Shown here piece after piece: positions 21,572 through 33,090 of a stretch of DNA of 64,000 bases. Location: NCBI GenBank assembly GCA_026214975.1, contig CM047807.1, positions 68,303,824 through 68,367,823 of the forward strand, in the 5' to 3' direction. Made by a program: the position numbers and the translations under genes. The notes under the pieces were generated by a model. It did no database searches and was not told where the DNA came from. It saw only the letters and a list, made by a program, of their open reading frames with translations. Positions within the stretch are counted from its first letter, which is position 1, and each line of letters begins with the position of its first letter. This stretch comes from Gentiana macrophylla. Taxonomy: Eukaryota > Streptophyta > Magnoliopsida > Gentianales > Gentianaceae.

Positions 21572-23332
21572 TTTGTTTGATATTTTCTACAACAATAAAT
21601 AAAGATAGAATAAGTAAAAGTTCATGTAAAAACACTAAATTGAACTTTAAAATTTTAATAAGGTTTTACTCCCACTAGCCAACTATTCCCATTGGCTTTC
21701 AAGAATTTACCAATCCTTTAGTGGATGGAATCCAATCTAGTTGACTCGATCCCGGCGTGGAGTCGATCGACCGGAGTCAATTTCAAGGTGGGTACATTTC
21801 TTGGTCGAATCTTACTCTACTTCCATTGGTTGACTAGTCAACTCTTTGTGATTCACATCTACATGTGATAGCCAACACTTGTCTCTAAAATCAAAAGGTC
21901 TGGCGTGGGCCAATCACATAAGATTCTTAGTCTTGTCGTAACCACAATATTCGTGAGATCTCTTTACGATCATATCTACGATAATGACGATATACCCGAG
22001 GTAGAGTCAACTCCCGGCGTGGAGCGATCGAGATGGATCGAACAAGGCTCTTCACCATCATTATAATATTGAGAGACAATTATGGCTTGATTTTTGTCAT
22101 GGAAATAATTTTAAATTAATTCACTAAATTAATTTTATTTAATTACGGTGTCATCTTCTATGTGCATATTACTACGATATCATATAAGGTAAAACATACA
22201 CAACATTCCGCACACAAAATAACCGGTATGATCATGAACTTTTCTAGTGCGGTTTGAATACAAGCCCAACAAAACCATGGGTCACAAACCAAGAATATCT
22301 GCAACCGCCAATAGGATCTTTATTGATGTCGCCAAAGGGTTCTTTATCTCTCTTTGGTCTTCTTCTTCTTGCTCCATTCTTGTTACATATTAATCTATCT
22401 AATAAATACACCCTCCACTTTTACACGGGGTGGGGAAACTAACGGGAATGGGATACATGCAAAAGTAAGCTGAGTCACGTTCTTCGTAATGGCTAGGACA
22501 ATTTCAAAAAACAACATAAAGAAAACATTCCCATATATCCTGTTGGTGAGTCCATGATTAATCGGGTCCATATAATCACATTATATCTACACATCTAATC
22601 CATACAATTATATATTATGAAAAAGATTAAATTCTAATTTTTAACTACTTACGCGTCTTATTTTATAACATCAAATAATTAATTAACTTTTAATTAATTA
22701 AATGACTTAATCGAAAATAAAATTAACGTTTAGTTTTAAATCGATTCTAATTTTAATTTTATTAAATTTGAACTATTCAAAATTAAAATCAAAATTATAA
22801 GGTCTCCTTTTTGTTTCCCTTTCCTTTTGGTTCTTAACCAAAGGGATGCACTAGTTTTCTAAACCAAAAGGCATCTTCTAAACAAATTTGGTTTAGGCGC
22901 ACCACTTTTCAAAATCAAAATTTTGAAGTCGCTTAAACCAAGGCCTTTTACAAATCAAATATTTGAAAAGAGCCTAGGCATATTCCAAATCAAAATTTGG
23001 AAAGACCAATATTTTGGTTAATATGACTATTGTTTTCCAATGGCCCAAACTATTTGAATCATTGGTTAGCAATATGACACAACTAAGCAAAGAGATATCA
23101 ATGCACAATAAATATCAAAAGCGTAAAATGAATCGATCCTCCCATTTGGAAATGCCGGCCGGCCCGGAAGCTTAAAAACGCATCCGCCGCTTGGTGCCAT
23201 TTGTGGTGGGAGCCGCCTTTTGGTTGAGCTCCAGTGATTTCTTTTTTGTTCAAACATTTCATGAATCTAGATAATGCATCTATCGATTAATTACTACGCA
23301 ATTAAATTGTACTTATTGCTTAAGCTCAAGTG
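21572..23332 (-). other. Untranslated leader of family B
   Basis: About 1.76 kb between the primer binding site and gag has no coding sequence I can recognise. The gag-proximal end (rich in ATTATTG, TTCTACAAC) is matched in the opposite orientation at 54290-54370. Three short palindromes cluster at 22905-23005. Confidence 0.65.
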
Positions 23333-23333
23333 C

Positions 23334-23346
23334 GGCTCTGCTACCA
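23334..23346 (-). other. Primer binding site of family B
   Basis: The + strand GGCTCTGCTACCA is the complement of TGGTAGCAGAGCC, one base from the initiator-Met-type TGGTATCAGAGCC. It sits four bases from the LTR end. Confidence 0.85.
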
Positions 23347-23350
23347 GCTT

Positions 23351-24320
23351 TGTTAGGAAATCACTAGTTTAATGCACGGTAGAATTTATAATTTTGATTT
23401 CCTTTTCTAGTTCGTCTTCGTTTAATGCAATAAACACGTTAAATAGTTTGTGGAATATACCTTGGATGATCTATAAGATCGTTGCTTTGACCGTCGACGG
23501 AGGTAGTACAGATGCACAAACCGTCCACAGCGTCTGGTCTCTGTCGATATCGACACGAACTCCTACGGAATCCTCCTTGGATTGCTATCGGAAAAACTCG
23601 GTTGTTAGACCGGCATTTCTCTCTCTCTAACTCTCTATTGAAAGCCGTCTATTTTACACAAGAACTATTAGCTCTTGTAATTATGTTAAAATGAAAGAGC
23701 TTGACACCCACCTCTTATTTATAGTGGATGGGGCACCCCAAATAGAGTGGAGGAAAGAAATTTTTCCCAATAAAATAAGGAAAATCAATTAGATTTATTT
23801 ATCTTTTTATTATAATATCTTATATTAAATAAAATCTAAATATTGCCAATATCTTATATTGATTATATTTATCTTATTACCATAAATCTATTTTTGAAAA
23901 ATCAATTAATATCAATATTAATATTATTGTAATCTTATTAATCAAAGTGCACAATCCAAGTGTATCTTATACACTTAAATGTGGCGCCCCAAATTACCAA
24001 TATTTGGCATCGGAATATTCTCTAATTAATATAATTAATAGCTTGTATTTTATTTATTCATAATAAATAAATACCACCATATTAATTTACCACTATAACC
24101 TTTATAGTCTAGAGATAAACTTTCCTTATTTGGTTATCAACTATAACCGTATTTTAATCACTTCGATGTTCATGTGTGTGACCCGATAGGTTTACGAATA
24201 TGTTGGCCATAGACACAAAGTGCAAATTACGAAAATGCCCTTCACGCCTAACGATCACGGGATAGCATTTAGCAACACTTAATCGTGACCCCAATCATCG
24301 AAGAGTCAAATGCAATGACT
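23351..24320 (-). repeat. 5' LTR of family B, running into the gap
   Basis: This starts TGTTAGGAAATC on the + strand and follows the left LTR base for base from 23500 (equal to 10978) to 24320 (equal to about 11805). The remaining about 850 bp of LTR should lie in the gap, since the sequence after the gap is unrelated to an LTR end. The TATA complement is near 23716. Confidence 0.88.
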
Positions 24321-24420
24321 NNNNNNNNNNNNNNNNNNNNNNNNNNNNNNNNNNNNNNNNNNNNNNNNNNNNNNNNNNNNNNNNNNNNNNNNNNNNNNNN
24401 NNNNNNNNNNNNNNNNNNNN
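24321..24420. other. Assembly gap (100 N)
   Basis: One hundred N bases. The length is a conventional placeholder. Comparison with the left LTR predicts at least about 850 bp of missing sequence. Confidence 0.95.
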
Positions 24421-24972
24421 TTTTTTTTGTGTTGAATATCTTAAAACATACTATTATGCCCATCAGATATTAAATACCCAAGCTTAATACATATATCGAT
24501 TTAGGTAGTATTGTAGAAGATTGTCGTATTTTTAGCTTGTGTCTCTATCTTCAAATTCTCCTTCGCTGCGTAGAGATGAAATATTCCAACACATTTGCTT
24601 GCTAAAGAGGTTCAGAATTAGTGGAATTGTCTTTTACAATCTTTACCTTCCAAATATAATTGTTCTTTGGTATGGCAGACAGGAGTAATAAAATGAAATT
24701 TTTTAGGGAAAGTGATGTTCTTCTCAAACAATTAAAAAAATCAAACATATTTATGTTATCCGTGTACCTAGTAATTTTTTCTTTACTTATCATTCTTTAT
24801 TGTCAATTGCAGTAAATCTACGTATCTAATTAATTTTAGATTTGACCCCTTGATTTTTTATTGAATATACATTAACCTTATCATTACGTGAATCTAAGTT
24901 TTTCAAAATTATTAATCTTATTAATAGTAGCTCTATTCGTTACCATAATTAAACGAGCAGAATTTGAATTTT

Positions 24973-25036
24973 ATTTTATATTATAGGATACCGAATGAGC
25001 TCTCACTTTATTTTCTTTCTTAATTTTATTTAATTA
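24973..25036 (+). repeat. Direct repeat, left copy
   Basis: The text around CTTTATTTTCTTTCTTAA, preceded by an AATGAG motif, recurs at 26219-26285 in the same direction with about ten differences. The two copies flank 1.2 kb. Confidence 0.7.
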
Positions 25037-25189
25037 TTTGAAGCGGTGGAAAGGACAAAAAATCAGTAAATGGGTCAGGAAGACGTTCATTATATTTTAA
25101 TAATGATTAAAAGGACAAATTCATAATAAATGGACAAAATACCCTTTTACACATTAAACACGTAGTAACGCTAGATAAAGTGTAATACT

Positions 25190-25460
25190 TGAGCATGAAA
25201 ACAAATATTAACAAGAAACAAGTAATGCGAGAATAACCCATTAAAATATCGTAACATCAATTGAAAAAGTAACACCCAATAAACAAGTATTAATAGCCTA
25301 AAACCAAGTAATGTGACCTAAAAACAGTAGTAATGTAAATGACCCAGTCAAATGTCGTAACATCCAATGAAAATGTAGTGAGCCTAAAAACAAGTAATAA
25401 TGATCAAGTAAAATATAGTGCGGCCGATAAACAAGTAATTTATGACCCATAAAATAGACA
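25190..25460 (+). repeat. Degenerate AAACAAGTAAT-type repeats
   Basis: Phrases such as AAACAAGTAAT, TGTCGTAACATCCAAT and GACCCA recur at irregular 30-60 bp spacing. No frame is open through it. Confidence 0.6.
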
Positions 25461-25746
25461 AGGTTACATCAAAAATATAGTATTGTTAAAAATTAATAGT
25501 AACAACCACAAACCCTAAACCCTAAACATTATCAAAAAAAAAAAAAAACACTACGACTGCTTCTCGGCACTTCGGCTCAAAGCGTTCGACCCGATCGTTC
25601 AAATCCGATTGTTCGACTCGGTGTACGGCCGTCACCCTCATTCTCCTCCCCGAACTCTAATCCCCAAATCGTTCAATCTGATTCGGGTGATACAAATCCG
25701 ATCTTATTGGCGGAAATTGGACTCGGTTGGGCATTCATAATCAGGA

Positions 25747-25975
25747 GGCGGACAATGAGGCGGAGTTATTTGCGTTCTTGTTTGATCGATGAAACTTCTT
25801 GCCGTCAATGTCGATGTGCGAGGATTTGAGGTGGCCATCAATTTAAATCTGGAACTTCCGGCCATCAATGGGGCGGACAACGAGCCAGGAGTTATCGGCG
25901 TTCTTGTTTGATCGGTAAACTTCTTGCCGTCAATGTCGATGTGCGAGGATTGGATTCGGCCATCAATTTTGTCGA
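25747..25975 (+). repeat. 125-bp tandem duplication
   Basis: GGCGGACAATGAGG at 25747 and GGCGGACAACGAGC at 25872 start two copies that share CGTTCTTGTTTGATCG and CTTGCCGTCAATGTCGATG. The second copy ends near 25975. Confidence 0.8.
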
Positions 25976-26218
25976 CAACTTCTGTGGCAAACAATTTTGT
26001 TTTTGAACATAAACTAATTTTTGAACAATGATGCGTTTTTTGAAATGTGGCGTCTGGATTAGGAAAGATTAATTTTTAATTAGAAAAGAGTATTTTTGTA
26101 AGATCAATTAGGTTTTGTCCTAATTAATAATCTATTTCCTTGTAGCCTAATAAAAACATTAGTTCGTCATACAGACAAAAACCTATAATTATTTTAGTGT
26201 TATAGATTATGTATAAAA

Positions 26219-26285
26219 CCTATAGATTACCCAATGAGTGCTCGCTTTATTTTCTTTCTTAACTTTGTTTAATAATTTTTAGTCT
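26219..26285 (+). repeat. Direct repeat, right copy
   Basis: Partner of 24973-25036, sharing CTTTATTTTCTTTCTTAA and the flanking AATGAG motif. Confidence 0.7.
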
Positions 26286-26839
26286 TATAGATTCTTTCCA
26301 CTTTGTCATACCTTCTAAACCGTGAAAATGACATTGGTTTATTTTTATTTTAAAAACAATATAGGGAAGATGATTATATTAGGAGCGGAGATGAGAATTG
26401 AACCATGTTACTCAACAAAGTGCAATAACACAAAATACTAGGAAAAATTTGATTTTCATAAATATGTCAATGGAAAATCGAGGAAAGCTTATGTCCATTT
26501 GGACATGAAATAATTCAACTACAATTCGTATTCTAGAAAACATTGACTTAAAAATGTTGCTTGATTTACATCGGGTTTTGTGTCTAATCAAGTAAATATC
26601 GTGGATTGTGAAAACCAAAGCTAGAAGTTAATTTTACTTTATTCATTTAGAGAATAATGTTTGGTTGAGATGTTGTTGGATAATTATCGAAGTTTCGTAT
26701 CAAATAAATTGAATGTCGTGTATTGTATGAAAAGAGGCAATATAGCTCAAAGGATTGAATTTGACCATGCGGTAAATGTTATTGCACTTTCTTATGAGAT
26801 TTCAATTTTCATTCTTTTCCTCCTTTAGTGGCGAGGAAG

Positions 26840-27260
26840 AAAACTATCACGGCGAGGGAAGGAAATCCTTATCAAAAGCATTCTCAAAGCTATTCCACTT
26901 ATGTGATCACAGGGTGCTTCCAGTCCCGAAAACCTTCATTGATACCATTGAGAGATTGATACATAGTTTCTTTTGGGGTAGCACAATTAGAAACAAAAAT
27001 TCATTGGAAAGAATAGAGTTCATGCACCATTGCCTATAGACCTCGGGGGCCTTGGATCTGAGAGACCTAGATTACTTCAATTTGGCCCTGTAGGCCAAAG
27101 AGGTATGGAGAGTTCTCAAGATGCCTAACACCCAGTCAACAAAGTTTTTTCATGCAAAAGACTTCAAGAACTCCAATATTTTTTATGCTTATTTGGGATC
27201 CCTTCTTTCATTGGAGAAGACTCTTGAGGGCCGGGATTGTCTTGCATGAAGGCTGCTGGT
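26840..27260 (+). mobile_element. LINE fragment (reverse transcriptase C-terminus/zf-RVT region)
   Basis: The reading contains KEILIKSILKAIP at about 26861-26900, PKTFIDTIERLIHSFFWGS at 26929-26985, and, after a TAG, LDLRDLDYFNLAL and AKEVWRVLKMPN near 27052-27129. FKNSNIFYAYLGS follows. These are the conserved blocks after the RT palm of plant L1-like non-LTR elements. Stops and a frame change show it is dead. Neither end of the element (poly-A or 5' part) is visible, so only about 420 bp survive. Confidence 0.85.
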
Positions 27261-27632
27261 GATGTGATCCGTTAACCGAATCGAGATCGAAAATGCCGAG
27301 GACTTGACTGATGGCACCAATAAGGCGAGCACCATAACCATTAGCTAACCCGTAACTAGGAACCTTGGTATAACTTCAACCTTTAGATAACATGTACCTA
27401 AGAACATTTGGTATCTGAGCATACAAGGTATGCTCGGAACCTTGATAAGTTCATAATTCGAATATTCTACTTAAGAATACTCACGAAAAGCTTAGAAGCT
27501 TAACATAAATTTAACTCAATAATGTTTCAATTGTTTGTTACAAAGACTCTACTCGCATTTATATGAGCTCATGATGACGGTCAAAATATACCCGTAAAGT
27601 CATCAACATTATCCTTAAATCGAGCCTAATAA
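27261..27632. other. Unassigned spacer
   Basis: About 370 bp, moderately AT-rich, with no open frame and no recognisable repeat. It contains short imperfect repeats of a TATGCTCGGAACCTTG type around 27350-27450. Confidence 0.5.
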
Positions 27633-29256
27633 TGTATATTTTATATTAAATCACATGGTTATATTTATTATTTAATGTTATGTGATTTATAAAGTATAAT
27701 TTGGTATTTATCCGTTTTATTATTTAAATATGATTTATTTTTGGATAATTATTTATTTTATAGATTGAGATAATTTTGGAGGATAATTATAAATGGAAGA
27801 ATTAAACTACAAGATAAATCCAAGCAAATACGGATGCATTGAAGATAAAGATCGGATAAGCACGAAAAAGAGAGTAAAGGCAAGACAAGCGTCGGCAAGC
27901 CAATCAAAGATTGGAGCCGACTTTAGACTTACGTGAAGAAGAGTGAGATTGCCTTATCCGAAGATCGGCGGGAATTATCTATGCGTTTTCAAACTTATTG
28001 GATTTAGGAAAACTATTTGATTGGTTTAGGTTTATCCTATGCAAATGTTTACTCCTATATATTTGTACACTCCTTACACACATACACACACATACACACA
28101 AGTCATAATAAAAATCTCGATTTTGCTTAAAGCGATTTTTAACAAGTTCTTCAATTATGTAAGTTCTTGTATTTATTTTCTCTTAGTTTTATAATTAATT
28201 CCCCAATTATTATTTATCGTTTGAGATTGTTATTTCTTAGTTAAATGATGTAGATCTAGGATTACGGCGTGAGGCGGTGGGGATTCTCGTCATAAGGATC
28301 CACTGCGACCACGTCATGTCTTGTGATCTATGTATGATTTTATTTTGATTTATAATCGTGTTTCTAGTAGATATATATAATTACTTTATGAGCTTCTATT
28401 TTATCCAATAAGTATAGAGAAGCGCTAAGATTTAGTTTCTACTTGAGTGCAATCTAGCCACGTCTTTATGGTGTGATTGTCCACTTAGAATTTCTTATCT
28501 TAGTAGGTATGGCTCACGGCTATGTTGCTCGTCTGTTTTAATTAAAACTTGTAGTGAGGAAATACCAATATAATACTCTAGGTCGGCTCATGAATTGATC
28601 TTCCGGGACTTACAGTGAGATCTAGATCTGTGTTATATTAGGGAATTGCGCTTTGATTATCGTAAATCGTAGATTAGCATGATACTAAAAGTTAGTGTTA
28701 ATGGGACGGAGGCGATCATCGATAAGGAAGGAAACGCCTAACCACAGGAATGTTGCCTAGGTGAGTGAATACGGTTAATATCGGCATCCATATTTTTGTA
28801 GCGTCTGAGTCATATGAGATGGAGGCCTAAAAAAGCGAAGTCACGTGATGTAGCATAGTGATCTAGATGGCCTACCGGAGCTAGATCTATTTTGAAGGGG
28901 ATGACTCCGTAGCCACTATAAAATAGATACGAATCGGGTTAATAGTTAGTGAGTTTAGTTTAATTATATATAATCTACGGATCAAGCGATAATGTAATAA
29001 TTGGGGAGGTTAATTATGTTGTATTTATTTGAGTTGTGTCGAGTCGTGCCAATTTATCTTTTCATGTTCTTTTTTTGTCATAGACCGTTTTATGTGCTTG
29101 TCATTCTTAATTAATTATTTATAGAATGACCCACAATTTGGTTCCCTGTGGGATCGACCTTGATTCGCTATAGCTATACTACGGTGGACCTAGTCCTCTT
29201 GCTAGTATTGGTTTATGATGGTCAAGTATTTTATTATCACTTGGTCTACGTCATCA
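27633..29256 (+). repeat. 5' LTR of the Athila/Tat-like gypsy element
   Basis: The end, CTTGGTCTACGTCATCA, is certain because it recurs at 31177-31193. The start, TGTATATTTTATATT, is my choice of the first TG after the spacer. A TATA-like CCTATATATTTG lies near 28050, followed by ACACAC microsatellite text near 28075-28100. Confidence 0.7.
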
Positions 29257-29258
29257 AA

Positions 29259-29278
29259 TTTTGGCGCCGTTGCCGGGG
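29259..29278 (+). other. Primer binding site (tRNA-Asp type)
   Basis: TTTTGGCGCCGTTGCCGGGG is the hallmark primer site of plant Athila- and Tat-like gypsy elements, two bases after the LTR. Confidence 0.92.
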
Positions 29279-29639
29279 AACCAATGGTCAATTATATAAA
29301 TAATTATTAATCATGTCAAGTTATATGTTTTAAAGTCAGTTTTTACGTTGTTAGAGTCCATCTGGCTAGCTGTTCGTAAATTAATAAAATAAAATAAAAT
29401 AAAAAAATAATAATAATAATAATTTGGACTCGCTCCCGGTGAACCACCATTAACTTCTTTGCTGCGAGTCGAGTCTTTTTCGGGTCGTTTTTATGTGTAT
29501 GCATTATTCCCGTTTGTAGATACGTGGGTTTAAGCGGCATGGATAATCATCTTTGACCATTAGGTTACTAACATTTGTATGTTTTGTCCATAGAAAGCGA
29601 GATAAAATAATTATTCCTTTGGATATTGTTCTAGAAAAA

Positions 29640-30860
29640 AATGTCGACCAGTCAATCTTACTGACGAAGAATGAAGTCAAAGTCACACGTAAAACCAATG
29701 ATGCGGCCGGATAGGCAAGCGTTAATAGAAGAATGAAAAGCGAAGGAGACAAGAGGAAGGAAAGCAAGCAAGTTTGATCTTTTCAAGGTATACATGCTAG
29801 CATTCCAATTCTTATTTCGATTCGATTCTAGCCATAGTTCGAATCGACTCCAGTACCTACCCTCATTCCCCCACCTCCGAGTACCCGAGCTCGATTCGAT
29901 CTTGAGTGAGTTCAACAATAGACCCATAGTACCTGCCATCCTAAGGCGAGAGGACTTAAAGGATCGAGCCCGTTTACTTCCAAAGTTAGGAGATCACGGG
30001 GCTTCATCGTTGATGTAGTCATAGATGGGAAGAGAGGTGGCTTAGCATTGATTGACTCGGGTCGAGCCTCAATATAGTCCCACATAGCTTTTGTGAGAGA
30101 TTGGAATCTATCTGATTATGAACAATACGATGGACATTCGCTTTGGAGATGGTCTTCGTACCGTGCGTCTTTGGAGCCTTAAACTACATGACTATAGGGT
30201 GGAAGGCTTCACTTTCTAGTCGATATTGTCGTGATGAGCGTGGAGGAGGATCTCAAGCGCCCACTAAAAGGTCGATCATTTATGGCAACCTCTAAGGCAA
30301 GAGTAGACATGGAGAAATTCGAGCTCACTTTGTTCGATGCCAAGGGCTCGAGGAAGTTCATACAATCCTTCGACCCGATTCTGCTTCCGCCAAGTATTTG
30401 ATTGTGGCGGTTCATGGTGTGGATGAGACTTCTCAATTCTTAGCCAAGAAGATACGGATATGGTTGATGCTACCCCAAGAAATGGCGAGTCGAGAATTCT
30501 GTGTATCTTACAAAGGGACAAAAGGCGCTCAATCGACAAAGCAGAACCGGCGGACACCTTAATGCTTTTAGAGGCGAGAGGCGAAGCCGTGTTTGGAGAT
30601 AGGTCCACCCATCAAAGGACTTGCTGAGGATAGAAAGCTTAAAATTAAAGATAGACGGAGAAGGGTGAAAAGCGAACTCGTAGAGTTTGATCTCAAATTG
30701 CTAGTTTCAAAGCGGAAAAGGCGAGGTTGGTGCTGTTTAGATAGCAAGGATGGCTGCATTCTCTTGGAGTCTATCCCCAAAGGAAAAGCGCGAATTCTCA
30801 AAGAAGGAAGGCGGATCTCGGTAAAGGCCGACCAGCGTGAAAATCTGGAAGGCTAAGGAC
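29640..30860 (+). pseudogene. Gypsy gag/protease remnant
   Basis: Frames are badly broken. The clearest part is near 30236-30350, where EEDLKRPLKGRSFMATSKAR and DMEKFELTLFD match the end of the retropepsin-like domain that precedes gypsy RT (pattern EED, P, GRPFLAT, RA, D, GELTL). Before it, ALIDSGRASI near 30045-30075 may be the degraded active-site area. RT is not found downstream: the next 300 bp are Lys/Arg-rich frames without motifs. Confidence 0.62.
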
Positions 30861-31104
30861 AATAATTCGAGAGGAATGATGATATTTGGAGAGTCAGTGA
30901 AGACTACAAATTCGAACTATTTCTATCTCTTAGGTTTAAGTAATTCTTCATTTTAGGATTTTAAGTTTCTCTTTCCTTGAGTCAAATAAAAGTAGCGTTA
31001 GAGCGGTTGAGGTTTTTTTTTTATTTTTGCCGTGTTCCGATAACCATTGGGTTAAGGATGTGCAAAAAAATTTTACTCGATTCGTTGTAACATGAAGTAG
31101 AAGT

Positions 31105-31193
31105 CTATAGCTATACTACGATGGACCTAGTCCTCTTGCTAGTATTGGTTTATGGTGGTCAAGTATTTTATTATCACTTGGTCTACGCCATCA
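31105..31193 (+). repeat. 3' LTR remnant of the gypsy element
   Basis: This matches 29166-29256 (GCTATAGCTATACTACG, then GGACCTAGTCCTCTTGCTAG) and ends GTCTACGCCATCA. The primer-site text does not follow, as expected for a 3' copy. Confidence 0.85.
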
Positions 31194-31435
31194 TTCTGAG
31201 ACTCCAAGACCTTTGCTAATTTATCAATGTAGGACAAAATAACCATAAATAAAGACTAATTAATCAATGTGGGATAATATAATATAACTAAAAATAAATA
31301 AAAGACTATAACTAAATTTAATAAAGTTTTTTCTTCAATGGGAAACACATCATTCCCTCCTGCTCCGAAAGGATTCGTTCTCGAATCAAAGGATGTCGTG
31401 AAAGCGACAACAAGGACTAAGCGGGACGAACCATT
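31194..31435 (-). pseudogene. Scrap of antisense gypsy pol C-terminus
   Basis: The minus frame reads FDSRTNPFGAGGNDVFPIEE at about 31325-31385. The pol end at 61320-61360 reads DPSEPGGNDALQ, so the two share the GGND box of gypsy polyprotein tails. The family-D LTR starts at 31436, so D probably landed in this element. Short and uncertain. Confidence 0.5.
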
Positions 31436-33090
31436 TGCTAGAAGTAGTAGTAGCCTTGATCGAGACACTCGATCTTTGCCTGAATGGAAGCTTATCGATT
31501 TCTGATATGAGACACAACTAATTAATTATACAAGAAGGTTGAAGATTTACCTTATCGGAGAGAGATGATAAAATCGACCAAGGAGAAGCCACAATCTTCG
31601 GATCGTATCTCTTAGAGGCAGTGGTGGGCGTCGATCCTCATAGTAGAACCTCCTCGAATATGCACAAGAAATACCCAAGTTTTTTTCTTACTAATGACTA
31701 AGGCAAGAAACTAATTTTCTTCCTTTTATTTTGGTTGTGGCACATTTTTATTGTGTTTTTGTGCTAGGAGGAACTCTATTTATATAGGAAAATAACTAGT
31801 CAAGAGAGATATCATTTTCACACCACAGAAACCTATTCCCATAAGGAAAAGATACTTTTGCTACAAAAATAAGAGATAATTCCCAAAAAATCAATCTCTT
31901 AATTTTCCATTAATTATCCAACAAATAGATAATTAATTAATTACACATGTGACATAATCTAGGAAAATTTCTTCTCTAATTATCTCAAAATGTGGCGCCA
32001 TTTTTAGTCATTTTAATAGAAAATGTCTTTTCTATTTTACATATTATTTACCAAATAAATAATATTGCATATTCATTAAATAGACCAAGCTGTTAATTTA
32101 ATCTAGAGGTTCCATAAAGCGAGAAAACACTCGCATGTTAGGAGCCAACCAGGGACCATGGACTATAACCGATAGCTACAATAAATTGAATAAAATATTC
32201 ATCGAACATAATATTTCTACTCAACTTATTAATTCGGAATGCATACCATAAATCCAAAAGCGAACTCTATCGATTATAGATATTACTTATTCTCAAAGCG
32301 TCGAAGTCGATAAGTGTCCATTGATATAATCATTTCATATAAACTAACCCTCCATAGACAATCCGTAATGAAGCGGGATTATTTCCGTAAACCTTCTTCA
32401 ATACATCTTATCATTATCTACCATTTACCCACTAGTGATCAATTAGTTCATAACCAATACGAACTCGGCCGATCGATCAGTTTCTAGGATTAACAAATAA
32501 GGGGATTGTCTTTCTACATCCCGTAGGAAGGAATGGATTCCATATCTATGAGACACACACTTCTCACTCATTCCAGAATAGTGCCAACGTGAAAGTGACC
32601 TCGCCTCTTAGCGATCCTTAACGAACACATCAAACCCTATCCTGAAACAAGCAGGAGTCTGTAATCACTTCAGGATTAAGGTTAATCCATATATGATCAT
32701 CTTGTGATTTAATAAGATTCCTCAGTCATGGAATTATATGAGAAAGATAGATTAAATCAGTCCAGTCCTATATGACAACATCATATATAAATGCCCCACT
32801 TAGACAACCAATGTCGACGGTCTGGATAAGACCCCATTAATGGTGGTTTAATCAATAGACCCCATACTTTTATTAACTTCACCACGGACTAACATTTCAA
32901 GTGTATCACCATAAACTTAATCCTCAAGTGTAACACACACTAAGTTATATGGCTACATATGATACGACATGGGGTTTTCAGCAGTGTATTACATATAAGC
33001 ACGAAGCAAATAATAGGGTGAGAATAAATATGTCATTTATTAATTATAAAAACAATTACATAAATTGTCTTTCGGGCGCTACTTCCAACA
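31436..33090 (-). repeat. 3' LTR of family D
   Basis: The left end, TGCTAGAAGTAGTAG, matches TGCTATAAGTAGTAG at 50609, next to the primer site. The right end, GCTACTTCCAACA, abuts the polypurine complement. Length is 1,655 bp. The TATA box is the complement of CTATTTATATAGG near 31768. A piece of this LTR recurs inverted at 50872-51017. Confidence 0.87.

Larger units (their letters stand above)
10978..24320 (-). mobile_element. Family B copia element, antisense
   Basis: In minus-strand order the element has a 5' LTR (right, 23351 into the gap), primer binding site, leader, gag, zinc knuckle, protease, integrase, reverse transcriptase, RNase H and 3' LTR (left, 10978-12655). Element C is inserted at 13355-18437, so the B-derived DNA totals about 8.3 kb here plus what lies in the gap. 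The outer 150 bp or so of the 3' LTR are missing. Decay is moderate, with many stops and frameshifts. Confidence 0.88.
24421..26840. other. AT-rich unassigned region with short repeats
   Basis: No gene is recognised. Inside lie a degenerate AAACAAGTAAT-type array (25190-25460), two CCCTAAA units at about 25514, a GC-richer island with a 125-bp tandem duplication (25747-25975), and a roughly 65-bp direct repeat at 24973-25036 and 26219-26285. The minus frame 25704-25994 is open only because the duplication keeps frame. Confidence 0.6.
27633..31193 (+). mobile_element. Decayed gypsy element with Athila/Tat-type primer site
   Basis: A probable LTR (27633-29256) is followed by the primer site TTTTGGCGCCGTTGCCGGGG and a heavily broken gag-protease region. 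Only the last about 90 bp of the 3' LTR remain at 31105-31193. Reverse transcriptase and integrase are absent, so a large deletion has removed most of pol. No target duplication is visible because the 3' LTR start is lost. Confidence 0.8.

Noticed and set aside
24269..24473. Two open frames crossing the N gap
   Set aside because: They are open only because N codons are translated as X; the flanks are LTR and unrelated DNA.
25514..25530. Interstitial telomere
   Set aside because: Only two CCCTAAA units.
28075..28100. ACACAC microsatellite as a notable feature
   Set aside because: Short, imperfect and common in LTR untranslated regions.
30593..30856. 87-codon Lys/Arg-rich frame as a gene
   Set aside because: It overlaps the decayed gypsy gag/pol area and has no motif or homologue that I recognise.
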